A DNA stretch of 16,745 bases, taken from positions 1 through 16,745 of the forward strand of contig JAOUOM010000005.1 in the NCBI GenBank assembly GCA_029880385.1. The letters are read 5' to 3'. Positions 6,406 to 15,127 of the stretch are shown one piece after another. The first letter of the stretch is position 1. Each line of letters opens with the position of its first letter. This DNA comes from Cyclobacteriaceae bacterium. Lineage in GTDB: Bacteria > Bacteroidota > Bacteroidia > Cytophagales > Cyclobacteriaceae. A model generated the notes under the pieces. The model did not search any database. It had not been told where the DNA came from and saw only the letters and a program-made list of their open reading frames with translations. The translations under genes and the position numbers were made by a program.

Positions 6406-8263
6406 TGGTTTCGTTGGTGACAGGTAAAATGACATGATTCTTGATTTCGACGATGGGCACGACCTGGTTATCATTGCCGCCACGGTAGTCTACACCCAAC
6501 TGGAGTACTCCCGGCCAGACTCCTTCTTTGGACAAACCGCTCTGAAAATACTTGCCGTACCTTTTCATCATTCGTCCCGCATACATGAGGAGTTCATAGC
6601 CAGCCACATGGTATTCGCTGGGGTAGCTATGATAGGTATTCCGTATTTCCCGTTCAAAAGCAGAAAAAGCACTACCCGACTTGTTTACGTATTCAGGCAT
6701 GGCAAGCTTCACATCAAGCTGATCAAGCAACGAATAATTGATGACCTTCAGGTCAAACCAGTTGCCATAGCCATATAGTCCCGTGCTATCGCCACGTGCG
6801 GCCACTGCACTGATCAGGTTATTAACCACACCGTTTGACTGTGACGCAACCATGATATGGCCCACGGTATCTTTCTTTACATCAAAGACCATTTCATAGT
6901 CAACCCATTTGATGGCCCGACGAACATCCACCGGTTGTCCGTTGTTAGTTTGTTCATAATAGAACGGAATTTTTTCGCTTTCCCCTTCACGGTGTCGTCT
7001 TGTTTTGATAAAGCGGCCCTGAATTTTGGCAATGGAATCCGCCACGGCCTTGGGGTATGGTTTTTCGGATTGATTGACCAATTTGTCCATCAACTCTTTG
7101 GCACTTGCATCCGTCAGTGATTTGAAATCCAGGACCTTTACGTTATTATTTTCAAGGGTAGCCTTATAGGAATAGGCAAACAGTGAGTCGCGCTCTGACT
7201 TCCCAAAATAGACGAAGGCTGTCCGCTTGTAGTGCTGTTCGGCTACGTATTCGGCCATTTTGATAGCCATGGTCTCGTATGTTGGACGAGCCAAATACGA
7301 AAATGGGTTTTCGTCCAGATAGCCGGAATTTCCCGAAAGGGGATTGATTACATTTATCTTTTGATCCCTTGAAAAACGCAAGACTTCCTGAACCGGACCA
7401 GAATACAACGGGCCGATTATCAGGTCAGCACCGGTAATGTCGTCAAATATTTTCATTGTTTCCGCTCCTGACTTTCGGGTATCGTAGGGGTACAGATTGA
7501 TTTTCACCCCCTGATCGCCAAGGTGCTTTTGGGCCAGCAACATACCCTGGTACAAATCCATAACCAGTGTATTGCGGACAACAGGAAGAGGATTGTCCAG
7601 TGACTCAAACAAAAACGGCAACAAAACCGCCACGTCATAGGCCTCTTTCATTTCATTGACCACCTCATCGCCAAGAAGTGCAAGTGAGGACAAACTATTG
7701 GCACGAATCAGTTCATCCAGCAATTCCTGGTCACGCGTGGCGTAAGGCTGTTCGCGCAGGCGAATGGCCAGCAACACGGCAAGGCTTTTGATGGCGGGGT
7801 ATTTTGTATAAAGGGGCTGGATGATGTCGAGTGGCTGCTCTCCCAGGTAAAGCGTCACAAACTCTTTTTCCACATCGTTGGATGTCGTTTGTTGTGTATA
7901 GGCACTGAGGTATTGCAGGGCTTCATCGAATTTTTTCAGTTCAAAATTCACTTTCACCAACCAATACAGGACTTCACGCAACTGCTTCCAATTCGGGTAA
8001 TAAACAAGTACCTGCCTCCACATCAGATTGGCCTCAAACAATTCGCCCAACTGATACGCCGACAGTGCATAATAAAAGGAGGCAAAAGCCCCCAGCTCCG
8101 AATCAGTTGACAGCATTTCAAAAGCCCCCTTTGCAGCGCGGTAATCACCGGTCTGATACAGGCGTTTTGCTTCGATATAGTCCGCTTGCGGCACTTGAGC
8201 CTGGAGATAGAATGCCGCGAAAAAAAACCAGAGTAATATGTAAGATTTTTTATTTATTCCCAT
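6392..8263 (-). CDS. Secreted TPR plus type I periplasmic-binding-fold protein (LpoA-like architecture)
   Basis: A 623-residue protein with a signal peptide (about 1-23, ending YLQAQ). Residues 25-130 look like tetratricopeptide helices (KRLYQTGDYRAAKGAFE, YYALSAYQLGELFEANL, KFDEALQYL). From about 218 (YDVAVLLPFLFE) to near 610 the sequence follows the type I periplasmic-binding fold (Peripla_BP_6), including ADLIIGPLYSGPVQEVL and INVINPLSGN. The N-terminal TPR plus C-terminal binding-fold layout matches E. coli LpoA, an activator of penicillin-binding protein 1A, but no lipobox cysteine is seen here. No ABC permease is nearby, so a transport role is unsupported. The gene overlaps guaA by 10 nt upstream and hemL by 14 nt downstream. 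I recall Bacteroidota relatives with LysM instead of TPR next to guaA. A cell-wall role is inference; ligand unknown. Confidence 0.85.
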   Translation of the reverse strand: MGINKKSYILLWFFFAAFYLQAQVPQADYIEAKRLYQTGDYRAAKGAFEMLSTDSELGAFASFYYALSAYQLGELFEANLMWRQVLVYYPNWKQLREVLYWLVKVNFELKKFDEALQYLSAYTQQTTSNDVEKEFVTLYLGEQPLDIIQPLYTKYPAIKSLAVLLAIRLREQPYATRDQELLDELIRANSLSSLALLGDEVVNEMKEAYDVAVLLPFLFESLDNPLPVVRNTLVMDLYQGMLLAQKHLGDQGVKINLYPYDTRKSGAETMKIFDDITGADLIIGPLYSGPVQEVLRFSRDQKINVINPLSGNSGYLDENPFSYLARPTYETMAIKMAEYVAEQHYKRTAFVYFGKSERDSLFAYSYKATLENNNVKVLDFKSLTDASAKELMDKLVNQSEKPYPKAVADSIAKIQGRFIKTRRHREGESEKIPFYYEQTNNGQPVDVRRAIKWVDYEMVFDVKKDTVGHIMVASQSNGVVNNLISAVAARGDSTGLYGYGNWFDLKVINYSLLDQLDVKLAMPEYVNKSGSAFSAFEREIRNTYHSYPSEYHVAGYELLMYAGRMMKRYGKYFQSGLSKEGVWPGVLQLGVDYRGGNDNQVVPIVEIKNHVILPVTNETNADQ

Positions 8264-9780
8264 TCGATTGTAGCTGGAGGTTTGGAAGATATGTCATACA
8301 CCACCCGGTTGACACCTTTCACCCGGTTGATGATTTTGTTGGATATTTCACCTAAAAACTCAAAAGGCAATTTGCACCAATCTGCCGTCATCCCATCCAA
8401 ACTGCTTACTGCCCGCAATGCGACCACATTTTCATACGTTCGCTCATCACCCATCACGCCCACTGACTGCACCGGAAGCAACATGGCGCCTGCCTGCCAT
8501 ACGTCATCGTACAGGCCATGTTCTTTGAGGCCCTGGATAAAAATATGGTCCACTTCCTGTAGTACCCTGACTTTCTCAGCGGTGATATCACCTAATATCC
8601 GAATCCCCAATCCCGGTCCGGGGAAGGGATGCCGGCCTAATATGGCATCTGAAATATCAAGTGTACGGCCTACATTCCGTACTTCGTCTTTGAAAAGGGT
8701 ATTGAGTGGTTCGACCACTTTCATCTTCATCTTTTCCGGAAGGCCGCCTACATTGTGATGTGATTTGATCGTGACAGAGGGGCCATTGACAGATACCGAC
8801 TCGATCACATCCGGATAGATCGTACCCTGTCCCAGCCACTTGACATCCGTAATTTTATGGGCTTCCTCGTCAAATACTTCAATAAAAACACGTCCAATGG
8901 CTTTTCGTTTCAGCTCCGGGTCTACCAATCCATTTAATGCATCATAAAATTTTTGTTTGGCATCCACACCCGTCACATTGAGCCCCATACCCTGATAGGA
9001 AGCCAGCACGTCCTCAAATTCATTTTTTCGAAGAAGACCATTATCGACGAAAATACAATAGAGGTTTTTGCCGATGGCCCGATGGACCAACATGGCGGCT
9101 ACCGAGCTATCCACCCCTCCGGAAAGTCCCATCACGACTTTGTCGTTGCCGAGTGTTTGCCTGAGCCCCTGAACGGTCTGCTCAACGAATATATCGGGGG
9201 TCCAGTCCTGATGCGTACCACAAATGTGAACCACAAAATTGCGAAGCACTTCCTTGCCCTGGGTAGAATGCGTCACCTCAGGGTGAAACTGGATGCCGTA
9301 AACCGCTTTGTTTTTGATTTTATAGGCAGCCACTGGAATACTTTCCGTAGACGAAATGGCTTCAAAATCCTCCGGTAACCGGGTGATAGTATCCCCATGT
9401 GACATCCAAACCTGACTATTGACTTCAATTTCCTTGAGCAAGTCATAGTGTGTGTCTACATGGGCAAGTCGTGCCCTTCCGTATTCACGATGTTCAGATT
9501 TGGAAACCGTGCCTCCGTGTTGCTGTACCAGCAGCTGGGCACCGTAGCATATTCCCAGCACGGGTAAATGTTCAAATTGACTGATATCAACAGAAGGGGC
9601 ATTGTCATCAAGTACCGAACACGGACTACCTGACAAGATGATGCCCTTTACCGAACCATCGATGGCAGGAAAATGGCTAAAAGGATGGATTTCACAATAA
9701 ACATTCAACTCCCTGACCCTACGAGCGATTAACTGGGTATATTGGCTTCCAAAATCCAGAATGAGAATCTTTTCTGACAT
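8254..9780 (-). CDS. guaA: GMP synthase (glutamine-hydrolysing)
   Basis: Cytosolic enzyme that aminates XMP to GMP using glutamine and ATP, the last step of guanine nucleotide synthesis. At 508 residues it matches the usual single-chain form. The N-terminal class I glutamine amidotransferase shows ILDFGSQYTQLIARRVREL, the nucleophile in GICYGAQLL (C78), and H166/E168 in IQFHPEVTHS. The ATP-pyrophosphatase domain begins with the P-loop SGGVDSS (220-226). The C-terminal dimerisation part includes GRHPFPGPGLGIR and ends in SSKPPATIEWE. It heads a minus-strand run and overlaps the next gene by 10 nt. A TAATTTTG match to the -7 element sits only 4 nt before its ATG, and it is divergent from the glucosidase gene at 9871. 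Confidence 0.98.
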   Translation of the reverse strand: MSEKILILDFGSQYTQLIARRVRELNVYCEIHPFSHFPAIDGSVKGIILSGSPCSVLDDNAPSVDISQFEHLPVLGICYGAQLLVQQHGGTVSKSEHREYGRARLAHVDTHYDLLKEIEVNSQVWMSHGDTITRLPEDFEAISSTESIPVAAYKIKNKAVYGIQFHPEVTHSTQGKEVLRNFVVHICGTHQDWTPDIFVEQTVQGLRQTLGNDKVVMGLSGGVDSSVAAMLVHRAIGKNLYCIFVDNGLLRKNEFEDVLASYQGMGLNVTGVDAKQKFYDALNGLVDPELKRKAIGRVFIEVFDEEAHKITDVKWLGQGTIYPDVIESVSVNGPSVTIKSHHNVGGLPEKMKMKVVEPLNTLFKDEVRNVGRTLDISDAILGRHPFPGPGLGIRILGDITAEKVRVLQEVDHIFIQGLKEHGLYDDVWQAGAMLLPVQSVGVMGDERTYENVVALRAVSSLDGMTADWCKLPFEFLGEISNKIINRVKGVNRVVYDISSKPPATIEWE

Positions 9781-9784
9781 GTCG

Positions 9785-9792
9785 CAAAATTA
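9785..9792 (-). promoter_or_regulatory. Possible -7 promoter element of guaA
   Basis: On the minus strand this is TAATTTTG, an exact match to the Bacteroidota housekeeping -7 consensus TAnnTTTG, located 4 nt before the guaA ATG. I do not find a well-spaced TTG (-33) at 17-23 nt upstream; the nearest is 11 nt away. If used, transcription would start at or next to the ATG and give a leaderless message. It may equally be a chance match in an AT-rich gap. Confidence 0.35.
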
Positions 9793-9870
9793 GCAGAATA
9801 TGCCAAGGTGACGATACAGAATTTGATTTTAGCTAAATTTTCATTTCTTTAGCCGCCCTTCAAAAACAGC

Positions 9871-12501
9871 ATGAACACCAAAGAACATCAACGATTAACG
9901 GACACAGGAGCCGAGTGGAAAAAATGGGGGCCCTACCTTTCCGAAAGGCAATGGGCAACTGTACGTGAAGATTACACCAAGGATGGCAACGTTTGGGAGA
10001 GTGTGGTCCATGACAGTGCCCGCAGCAAATCGTACCGCTGGGGTGAGGAAGGTATTGGCGGATTTTGCAATGAAGACCAACGCATTTGCTTCTCATGGGC
10101 TTTCTGGAACGGAAAAGACCCTATTTTAAAAGAACGCTTGTTTGGATTGACCAGTCATGAAGGCAATCACGGAGAGGACGTAAAGGAACAGTATTATTAC
10201 CTCGACAGTACGCCGACCCATTCTTACATGAAAATGCTGTACAAGTACCCAATCCAGCGGTTCCCCTACGAAAAGCTGGTGGATGTCAATAAAACACGTA
10301 GCAAATCCGAACCGGAATTTGAGCTGATAGACACGGGGGTTTTTGATCAGGATGACTATTTTGATGTTTTTCTGGAATATGCCAAAAATGACCCGGAAGA
10401 CTTTTTACTAACGGCGACCATCCACAACCGCTCCGACAAGGAAGCCGAAATTACCGTTTTGCCCACGCTTTGGTTTCGAAATACCTGGTCGTCGGGTCGG
10501 GACAGGGTCAAACCACAACTTTCACTGGATACCCCTCAGCGGATTAAAATCGACCACCACCTCTTGGGTGAATTTTTTTTATACCTCGATCAGGTCAATG
10601 AAGTGGTATTTTGCAACAACGAAACCAACCGGGAAAGACTCTACAAAACGAAAAGTGTATCGCCCTATCCCAAAGATGGGATCAATGACTACATCGTGAA
10701 TGGTCAAAACACCGTGGATCCGTCCAAAAAAGGAACGAAGGCTTCCGGTGTTTTTCGACTATCCATCCCTGCTCATGGCCACTATAAAATCAGGTTACGG
10801 CTTTCCAAAACATGCCTGCTGGAACCTTTTGAAGACTTCTATTCCATAATGTCCTTACGGGAGGCCGAATCCGATTCCTTTTACCGGTCCATTCAGCGAC
10901 AGGTTCCGGATAAAGAATTGCGCAATATCCAGCGACAGGCCTTTGCCGGCATGATGTGGAGCAAACAATTCTACTATTACAATGTCAAAAACTGGCTCCA
11001 CGGCGACCTGGGCCGTCCTTCACCACCTGAACAACGCAAAAGAGGACGAAATTCGGACTGGCAGCACATGTTTAACCATCACGTGATCAGTATGCCCGAC
11101 AAATGGGAATACCCGTGGTATGCAGCCTGGGATCTGGCGTTTCACACCATCCCTTTGGCACGAATCGATCCGGAATTTGCCAAGGGCCAGCTTCTCCTCC
11201 TCCTCAGCGAACGCTACCAGCACCCGAACGGCCAAATCCCGGCCTACGAGTGGAATTTCAGCGACGTAAACCCTCCCGTTCATGCCTGGGCAGTGCTTCA
11301 GGTATTCGAAATTGATAAAAAAACAAATAACGGAAAGGGTGACTATGATTTTTTGGTTCGCGCCTTTCACAAACTCCTGATCAATTTTACCTGGTGGGTC
11401 AATCGAAAGGACGAAAACGGGAATAATGTTTTTGAAGGGGGCTTTTTGGGACTGGATAATATTGGTGTATTTGACCGAAATCACCCAATCGTGGAAAATG
11501 CCCGGCTGGAACAGGCTGACAGCACAAGCTGGATGGCCATGTTTGCCCTCAACATGCTCCGTATGTCCCTCGACTTGTCAGTTAAGTTTCCGGTATATCA
11601 GGACATGGCCATCAAGTTTTTTGAGCATTTCCTCTATATCGGGGGGGCAATGAACAGCATTGGCGACAACAACGTAGACCTGTGGGACAATGAAGATAAT
11701 TTTTACTATGACGTAGTACACACTCCGGATAAACACAACCGTCAGTTGAAAGTCCGCTCAATGGTAGGGCTTATCCCACTGTTTGCCGTGGAGATATTGC
11801 AGTCCGAATCCTATAAATCCCTTCCGGAGTTTCGTGAGCGACTGGAATTTTTCCTCAAAGAACAGCCACAATTGTCATCACTGGTCTCCCGGTGGGAAGA
11901 GCAGGGCGAGGAACACCGCAGGCTGCTGAGTATTATGCGGGGATTTCGGTTGAAAAAAGTATTGGAAAAAATGCTCAGTGAAGAGGAATTCCTGTCTCCA
12001 TTTGGGGTTCGGGCACTTTCCAAATACCACAAGGAAAACCCATTTCTCTTCGAAATAGACAATCAAAAATTATCGGTAAGCTACCTTCCCGGTGAGTCCG
12101 ACTCTTCTTTTTTTGGGGGTAACTCAAATTGGCGGGGCCCCATCTGGTTTCCGGTCAACTACCTGATTATGGAATCACTCCTGAAATTTCACAGCTATTA
12201 TGGTTCGGAATTTAAAGTTGAATTTCCGGTAGGGAGTGGCAAAATGGAAAACCTTATGGAAATTACACGCCAGTTATGCGACCGGATGATATCCATCTTC
12301 CGGACTGACGACATGGGCAACCGGCCGGTATACGGCGAAAACGAAAAATACCAAAAAGACCCCTTCTTTAAGGATCATGTCCTTTTTTATGAATACTTCA
12401 ACGGTGATACGGGCGCAGGGCTGGGTGCCTCCCATCAGACCGGGTGGACCGGCCTGATAGCCGAAATGATCCATCGGTACTATTCCGGTACTAACCAATA
12501 A
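9871..12501 (+). CDS. Glucosidase, GH63 / MGH1-like family
   Basis: An 876-residue protein with no signal peptide, so probably cytosolic. Length and motifs fit the bacterial 'glucosidase' group related to GH63 (mannosyl-oligosaccharide glucosidase and YgjK/mannosylglycerate-hydrolase-like enzymes), which use an (alpha/alpha)6 barrel and invert configuration. The N-terminal part (to about 350) is a beta-rich domain with EWKKWGPYLSERQWATVRED. The catalytic barrel follows, with HGDLGRPSPPE, DWQHMFNHHVISMPDKWEYP, YAAWDLAFH, GGNSNWRGPIWFPVNYL and FYEYFNGDTG. By position I propose D421 (in WDLAFH) as general acid and E841 (in FYEYF) as base; this is inference. The gene is alone on its strand, divergent from guaA and convergent with the DUF2147 gene. 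The natural substrate is not evident; trehalose-like or compatible-solute glucosides are possible. Confidence 0.88.
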   Translation: MNTKEHQRLTDTGAEWKKWGPYLSERQWATVREDYTKDGNVWESVVHDSARSKSYRWGEEGIGGFCNEDQRICFSWAFWNGKDPILKERLFGLTSHEGNHGEDVKEQYYYLDSTPTHSYMKMLYKYPIQRFPYEKLVDVNKTRSKSEPEFELIDTGVFDQDDYFDVFLEYAKNDPEDFLLTATIHNRSDKEAEITVLPTLWFRNTWSSGRDRVKPQLSLDTPQRIKIDHHLLGEFFLYLDQVNEVVFCNNETNRERLYKTKSVSPYPKDGINDYIVNGQNTVDPSKKGTKASGVFRLSIPAHGHYKIRLRLSKTCLLEPFEDFYSIMSLREAESDSFYRSIQRQVPDKELRNIQRQAFAGMMWSKQFYYYNVKNWLHGDLGRPSPPEQRKRGRNSDWQHMFNHHVISMPDKWEYPWYAAWDLAFHTIPLARIDPEFAKGQLLLLLSERYQHPNGQIPAYEWNFSDVNPPVHAWAVLQVFEIDKKTNNGKGDYDFLVRAFHKLLINFTWWVNRKDENGNNVFEGGFLGLDNIGVFDRNHPIVENARLEQADSTSWMAMFALNMLRMSLDLSVKFPVYQDMAIKFFEHFLYIGGAMNSIGDNNVDLWDNEDNFYYDVVHTPDKHNRQLKVRSMVGLIPLFAVEILQSESYKSLPEFRERLEFFLKEQPQLSSLVSRWEEQGEEHRRLLSIMRGFRLKKVLEKMLSEEEFLSPFGVRALSKYHKENPFLFEIDNQKLSVSYLPGESDSSFFGGNSNWRGPIWFPVNYLIMESLLKFHSYYGSEFKVEFPVGSGKMENLMEITRQLCDRMISIFRTDDMGNRPVYGENEKYQKDPFFKDHVLFYEYFNGDTGAGLGASHQTGWTGLIAEMIHRYYSGTNQ

Positions 12502-12550
12502 AAAAAGACATAAACGACTGCTATCCGACTATTTCGTTTATGTCTCTTTC
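12500..12550. terminator. Terminator hairpin between convergent genes
   Basis: Bases 12506-12517 and 12534-12545 form a perfect 12-bp inverted repeat with a 16-nt loop. The A-run at 12500-12506 becomes a U-tract on the minus strand, after the DUF2147 gene. On the plus strand the stem follows the glucosidase stop within 5 nt and is followed by CTTTC, a weaker tract. It probably serves both genes, better for the minus strand. Confidence 0.75.
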
Positions 12551-12570
12551 AGCAGAATGTATCCCTGATA

Positions 12571-13005
12571 TCACTCAGCATACGGATGCCATGTCTGCGT
12601 TCGGTACAAAAACATAATGTATCCACGCACTTTTAGTTTACCTTCCTCCACCCAAAGACGGCAATCATAAACACTGCCATTTTTGGGATCGAGGATGGTG
12701 CCGTCATTATACACTTTGTCGCCCGCATCAAACTTCATATCCTTTACAATCTCCATCCCCAGTATTTTTTGATTATAGCGTGGATCATCCTCGTCGCAAT
12801 CATCGCATATGGGATCCGGGTCTTCACCTGGTTCCCGAAACAATTTGATGATTTTACCATAATAGGCATCGCCTTTCTGGTAAATCTCCACGATGGATTT
12901 TTCTTTTCCTGTTTCATCGTCAATTGTCTTCCATTTCCCGATGATGGATTGCGCCTGTGTGCTTATGGCTAGCAGACACATGGCAATAAGGGTGATTGTT
13001 TTCAT
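12571..13005 (-). CDS. DUF2147-family secreted protein
   Basis: A 144-residue protein with an N-terminal signal peptide (about 1-19, ending STQAQ), so exported. The mature part matches the DUF2147 (PF09917) pattern: IIGKWKTIDDETGKEKSIVEIY, then YYGKIIKL, GMEIVKDMKF, GTILDPKNGSVYDCRLW and KLKVRGYIMFLYRTQTW. This is a small, lipocalin-like beta-barrel family of unknown function found in Bacteroidota and Proteobacteria. A CDDCDEDD stretch (C67, C70) with a third cysteine at 115 might form a disulfide or bind a metal; that is speculation. It is a single gene with a plausible own promoter at about 13033-13061 and a terminator after it. Confidence 0.9.
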   Translation of the reverse strand: MKTITLIAMCLLAISTQAQSIIGKWKTIDDETGKEKSIVEIYQKGDAYYGKIIKLFREPGEDPDPICDDCDEDDPRYNQKILGMEIVKDMKFDAGDKVYNDGTILDPKNGSVYDCRLWVEEGKLKVRGYIMFLYRTQTWHPYAE

Positions 13006-13032
13006 GAGTTTTTATGTTGATTTTGGTTATAT

Positions 13033-13061
13033 CAAATGTACAAATATTTTTTAAATGTCAG
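13033..13061 (-). promoter_or_regulatory. Candidate promoter of the DUF2147 gene
   Basis: On the minus strand TACATTTG (13033-13040) matches the Bacteroidota -7 consensus TAnnTTTG exactly. A CTG (13059-13061), one base off the -33 TTG, precedes it with an 18-nt spacer. Transcription would begin near 13026, leaving about a 20-nt leader before the ATG at 13003-13005. Confidence 0.5.
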
Positions 13062-13080
13062 TTTTATACGGTTCATAATG

Positions 13081-13112
13081 AAAAAAACCGCCCTGGAAAT
13101 CAGGGCGGTTTT
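13081..13112 (-). terminator. Intrinsic terminator of the SusCD operon
   Basis: Bases 13084-13095 and 13101-13112 form a perfect 12-bp stem with a GC-rich core and a 5-nt loop. On the minus strand it ends in a run of seven U (bases 13081-13087). It lies about 45 nt after the stop of the Calx-beta-like lipoprotein gene and before the DUF2147 promoter, so it insulates the two units. Confidence 0.92.
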
Positions 13113-13156
13113 CTAATTGGGAATGAATTTATCCGGTATTCAGGATATCAACATTC

Positions 13157-13693
13157 TTAATCTATGTCATTAAATTTTGCATTTGCCACTTTCAGGATAT
13201 CCATCCCTCCTCTTCCAACGGCTACACTTTCCCCATCACCATTTGTAGCGGAAGCCAGTGTTATCGAAAGTGTTTTTGTCCCGTCAATTACGCCATCAGT
13301 CAATGGCTCAACGATTAAGTCCACATTATCAAAGTCCTGGTATTCGCCAGGTACGGTACTTTGAATATGTGTAAGGACGATGGTTCCGCCTGCACTGGTG
13401 GCACCCGCTACATTAAAGTCGGTACCAAAAACAGCTGTACCTGAAAAGGTATAACTCACCGTAATGTCAGTCAGTGTACCGGTAGGGCACTCAATGGTAA
13501 ATACAATGTTTGTTCCATCTTCGTTACGTGACACGGTATCCAGGGATACGGATGTTCCGGGCGCATCAAATGCCACATACCCGGGCAATTCCTTCAAAAC
13601 AATCCCCTGTTCGGCCAAATCCAGCTCATTACATGCTGTGAAAAAGCCTACTATCGCTATGTATAATGCTATTTTTTTCATAATTGTCTTCAT
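13157..13693 (-). CDS. Small Calx-beta-like lipoprotein, third gene of the SusCD operon
   Basis: A 178-residue lipoprotein: signal MKTIMKKIALYIAIVGFFTAC with the lipobox cysteine at 21, followed by NELD, an acidic start compatible with surface export in Bacteroidota. The mature part is beta-rich with Calx-beta-like features: TFSGTAVFGTDFNV, GGTIVLTH, a DNVDLIVEPLTD strand, and GTKTLSITLASATNGD. It begins directly on the SusD stop codon (TAATG, 1-nt overlap), so translation is coupled. Third-position lipoproteins in SusCD operons often bind the imported ligand at the cell surface, which is the likely role here by context. A second ATG four codons later is a less likely start. The exact Pfam family is unsettled. 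Confidence 0.8.
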   Translation of the reverse strand: MKTIMKKIALYIAIVGFFTACNELDLAEQGIVLKELPGYVAFDAPGTSVSLDTVSRNEDGTNIVFTIECPTGTLTDITVSYTFSGTAVFGTDFNVAGATSAGGTIVLTHIQSTVPGEYQDFDNVDLIVEPLTDGVIDGTKTLSITLASATNGDGESVAVGRGGMDILKVANAKFNDID

Positions 13694-15120
13694 TAATTTT
13701 CAAACCACATAGGTACATCGGTCGCAAGGTTTGTCGGCGTATTCGGATTGGCAGATATTTCTGCCGGAGGATACGTAAACCTCTTCAAAATAGTCGTTAT
13801 AGACGTATTGGAAGGCGGTGATAAAGCGGGTATTTTGTTACGTCGCACATGATTCCAGGCCAATACCGGACACATAAATGCGGCCAAATACTCCTGCTCA
13901 TATACTTCATTCAACGTAGGCGCTGTTAATCCCGCGATGTAGGCATCAATGGTTGGATTGTCAAGTGTAATCTGGGCACCGGGTATATCCTGTCCCCAGA
14001 ATTCGAGTATCTGACGAACCCCTGTCTGGTAATTGGTGTTTGCATCACCAGCTGCAGCCACACCTTTAAGTGCCAGCTCGGCTTTGTAAAAGCTTACTTC
14101 AGCTGCAAGGAACCACAAATCTGACAAATCCCTGCGGATCACATTATTTCGAATGGCTGCTGTGGTAGGTGTAGGGAAAATACCATTACCGGGCGAACCA
14201 CCATTATTCGGATCATAGATAAACAGTCCGTAGCGAGGGTCATTTTTGGCTACAAGCAAATCATGGAAAGGTATGCCAGGTCCATGCACAAGCACGCTTT
14301 CATTGTCATTCCCAAAAAATGCTTCCAATATGTTTTGCCACGCATTCATACCCCCGGGGGAATTGGAATAGGGCAAAATCGCAACCTGTGAATTATCATC
14401 AATCAACGGCTGGGACAAACAGGTAGCGATTTGGGTATCAACCGATGTGTCTTTGTTTCGCAGCATCATCAATACCCGTAGCTTCAACGAGTTGGCATAC
14501 CGCCTCCACATATCCATATCTCCACCATAAATCAAATCACCCTGAGAAACCTTAAATTCACCCACGACTTCCCTGGTATCGATTAGCGTCATGGCCTCAT
14601 CCAAATCTGATACCACACCTCTGAGTACAGTTTCCTGTGTGTCAAATTTCGGGCTTTGAAATTCCTGTCCGTTAATTGCCTCGGTATAAGGTACGTCACC
14701 CCAAATACTGGTCAGCTCATAATAGATCAGCGAACTAAGGATTTTGGCAATTGCCGCTACATTATTACTGGTTGGCCCGGCTGCAAGCGCATCCTTTTCA
14801 ACCAGTGAAAGGTTGCCAAGAACCTGCACATACATCATATTCCAGGTATTTCCGGTAAGGAAACTGGTAGTTGGCCCACGTCGTGGACTGTTAAAACAGG
14901 CCGAAATGTACTGTGGTACATCGCTCATCCTTGTTCCCAATTCCGTAATCTTTCGATTGGAATATTGAACGATTACATAAGGCAAAACCGCATTCGGGTC
15001 TGCAGCTGTAGCAGCCAGTGGGTCAGTATTTATGTCCAATACCTTGTCACAGGAAAAAGAGGTAAACAAAACGACCACCGCTACGAAGAATATTTTAATA
15101 TTTTTCATGTCTAAATTCAT
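13693..15120 (-). CDS. SusD/RagB-like outer-membrane lipoprotein
   Basis: A 475-residue surface lipoprotein that captures ligand and acts as a lid on the adjacent SusC-like transporter. The signal ends in a lipobox at C24 (LFTSFSC), followed by DKVLDINTDP, typical of SusD-like proteins. Family marks include SLIYYELTSIWGDVPYTEA, RRYANSLKLRVLMMLR, the WFLAAEVSFYKAELALKG helix pair and the EYLAAFMCPVLAWNHVRR segment; the form looks like the SusD-like_2 group. The start at 15120 lies 7 nt after the SusC stop. An ATG at 15108 (MKNIKIFFV) would give an equally good signal peptide and may be the true start. The ligand cannot be deduced; no polysaccharide lyase or secreted glycosidase is linked in this window. 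Confidence 0.95.
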   Translation of the reverse strand: MNLDMKNIKIFFVAVVVLFTSFSCDKVLDINTDPLAATAADPNAVLPYVIVQYSNRKITELGTRMSDVPQYISACFNSPRRGPTTSFLTGNTWNMMYVQVLGNLSLVEKDALAAGPTSNNVAAIAKILSSLIYYELTSIWGDVPYTEAINGQEFQSPKFDTQETVLRGVVSDLDEAMTLIDTREVVGEFKVSQGDLIYGGDMDMWRRYANSLKLRVLMMLRNKDTSVDTQIATCLSQPLIDDNSQVAILPYSNSPGGMNAWQNILEAFFGNDNESVLVHGPGIPFHDLLVAKNDPRYGLFIYDPNNGGSPGNGIFPTPTTAAIRNNVIRRDLSDLWFLAAEVSFYKAELALKGVAAAGDANTNYQTGVRQILEFWGQDIPGAQITLDNPTIDAYIAGLTAPTLNEVYEQEYLAAFMCPVLAWNHVRRNKIPALSPPSNTSITTILKRFTYPPAEISANPNTPTNLATDVPMWFEN

Positions 15121-15127
15121 TTGAAAA

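Noticed and set aside
6406..6483. Longer hemL start giving 456 residues
   Set aside because: The extra 26 residues are unlike the family and come from reading through the end of the upstream gene in another frame; the start at 6405 gives the usual length.
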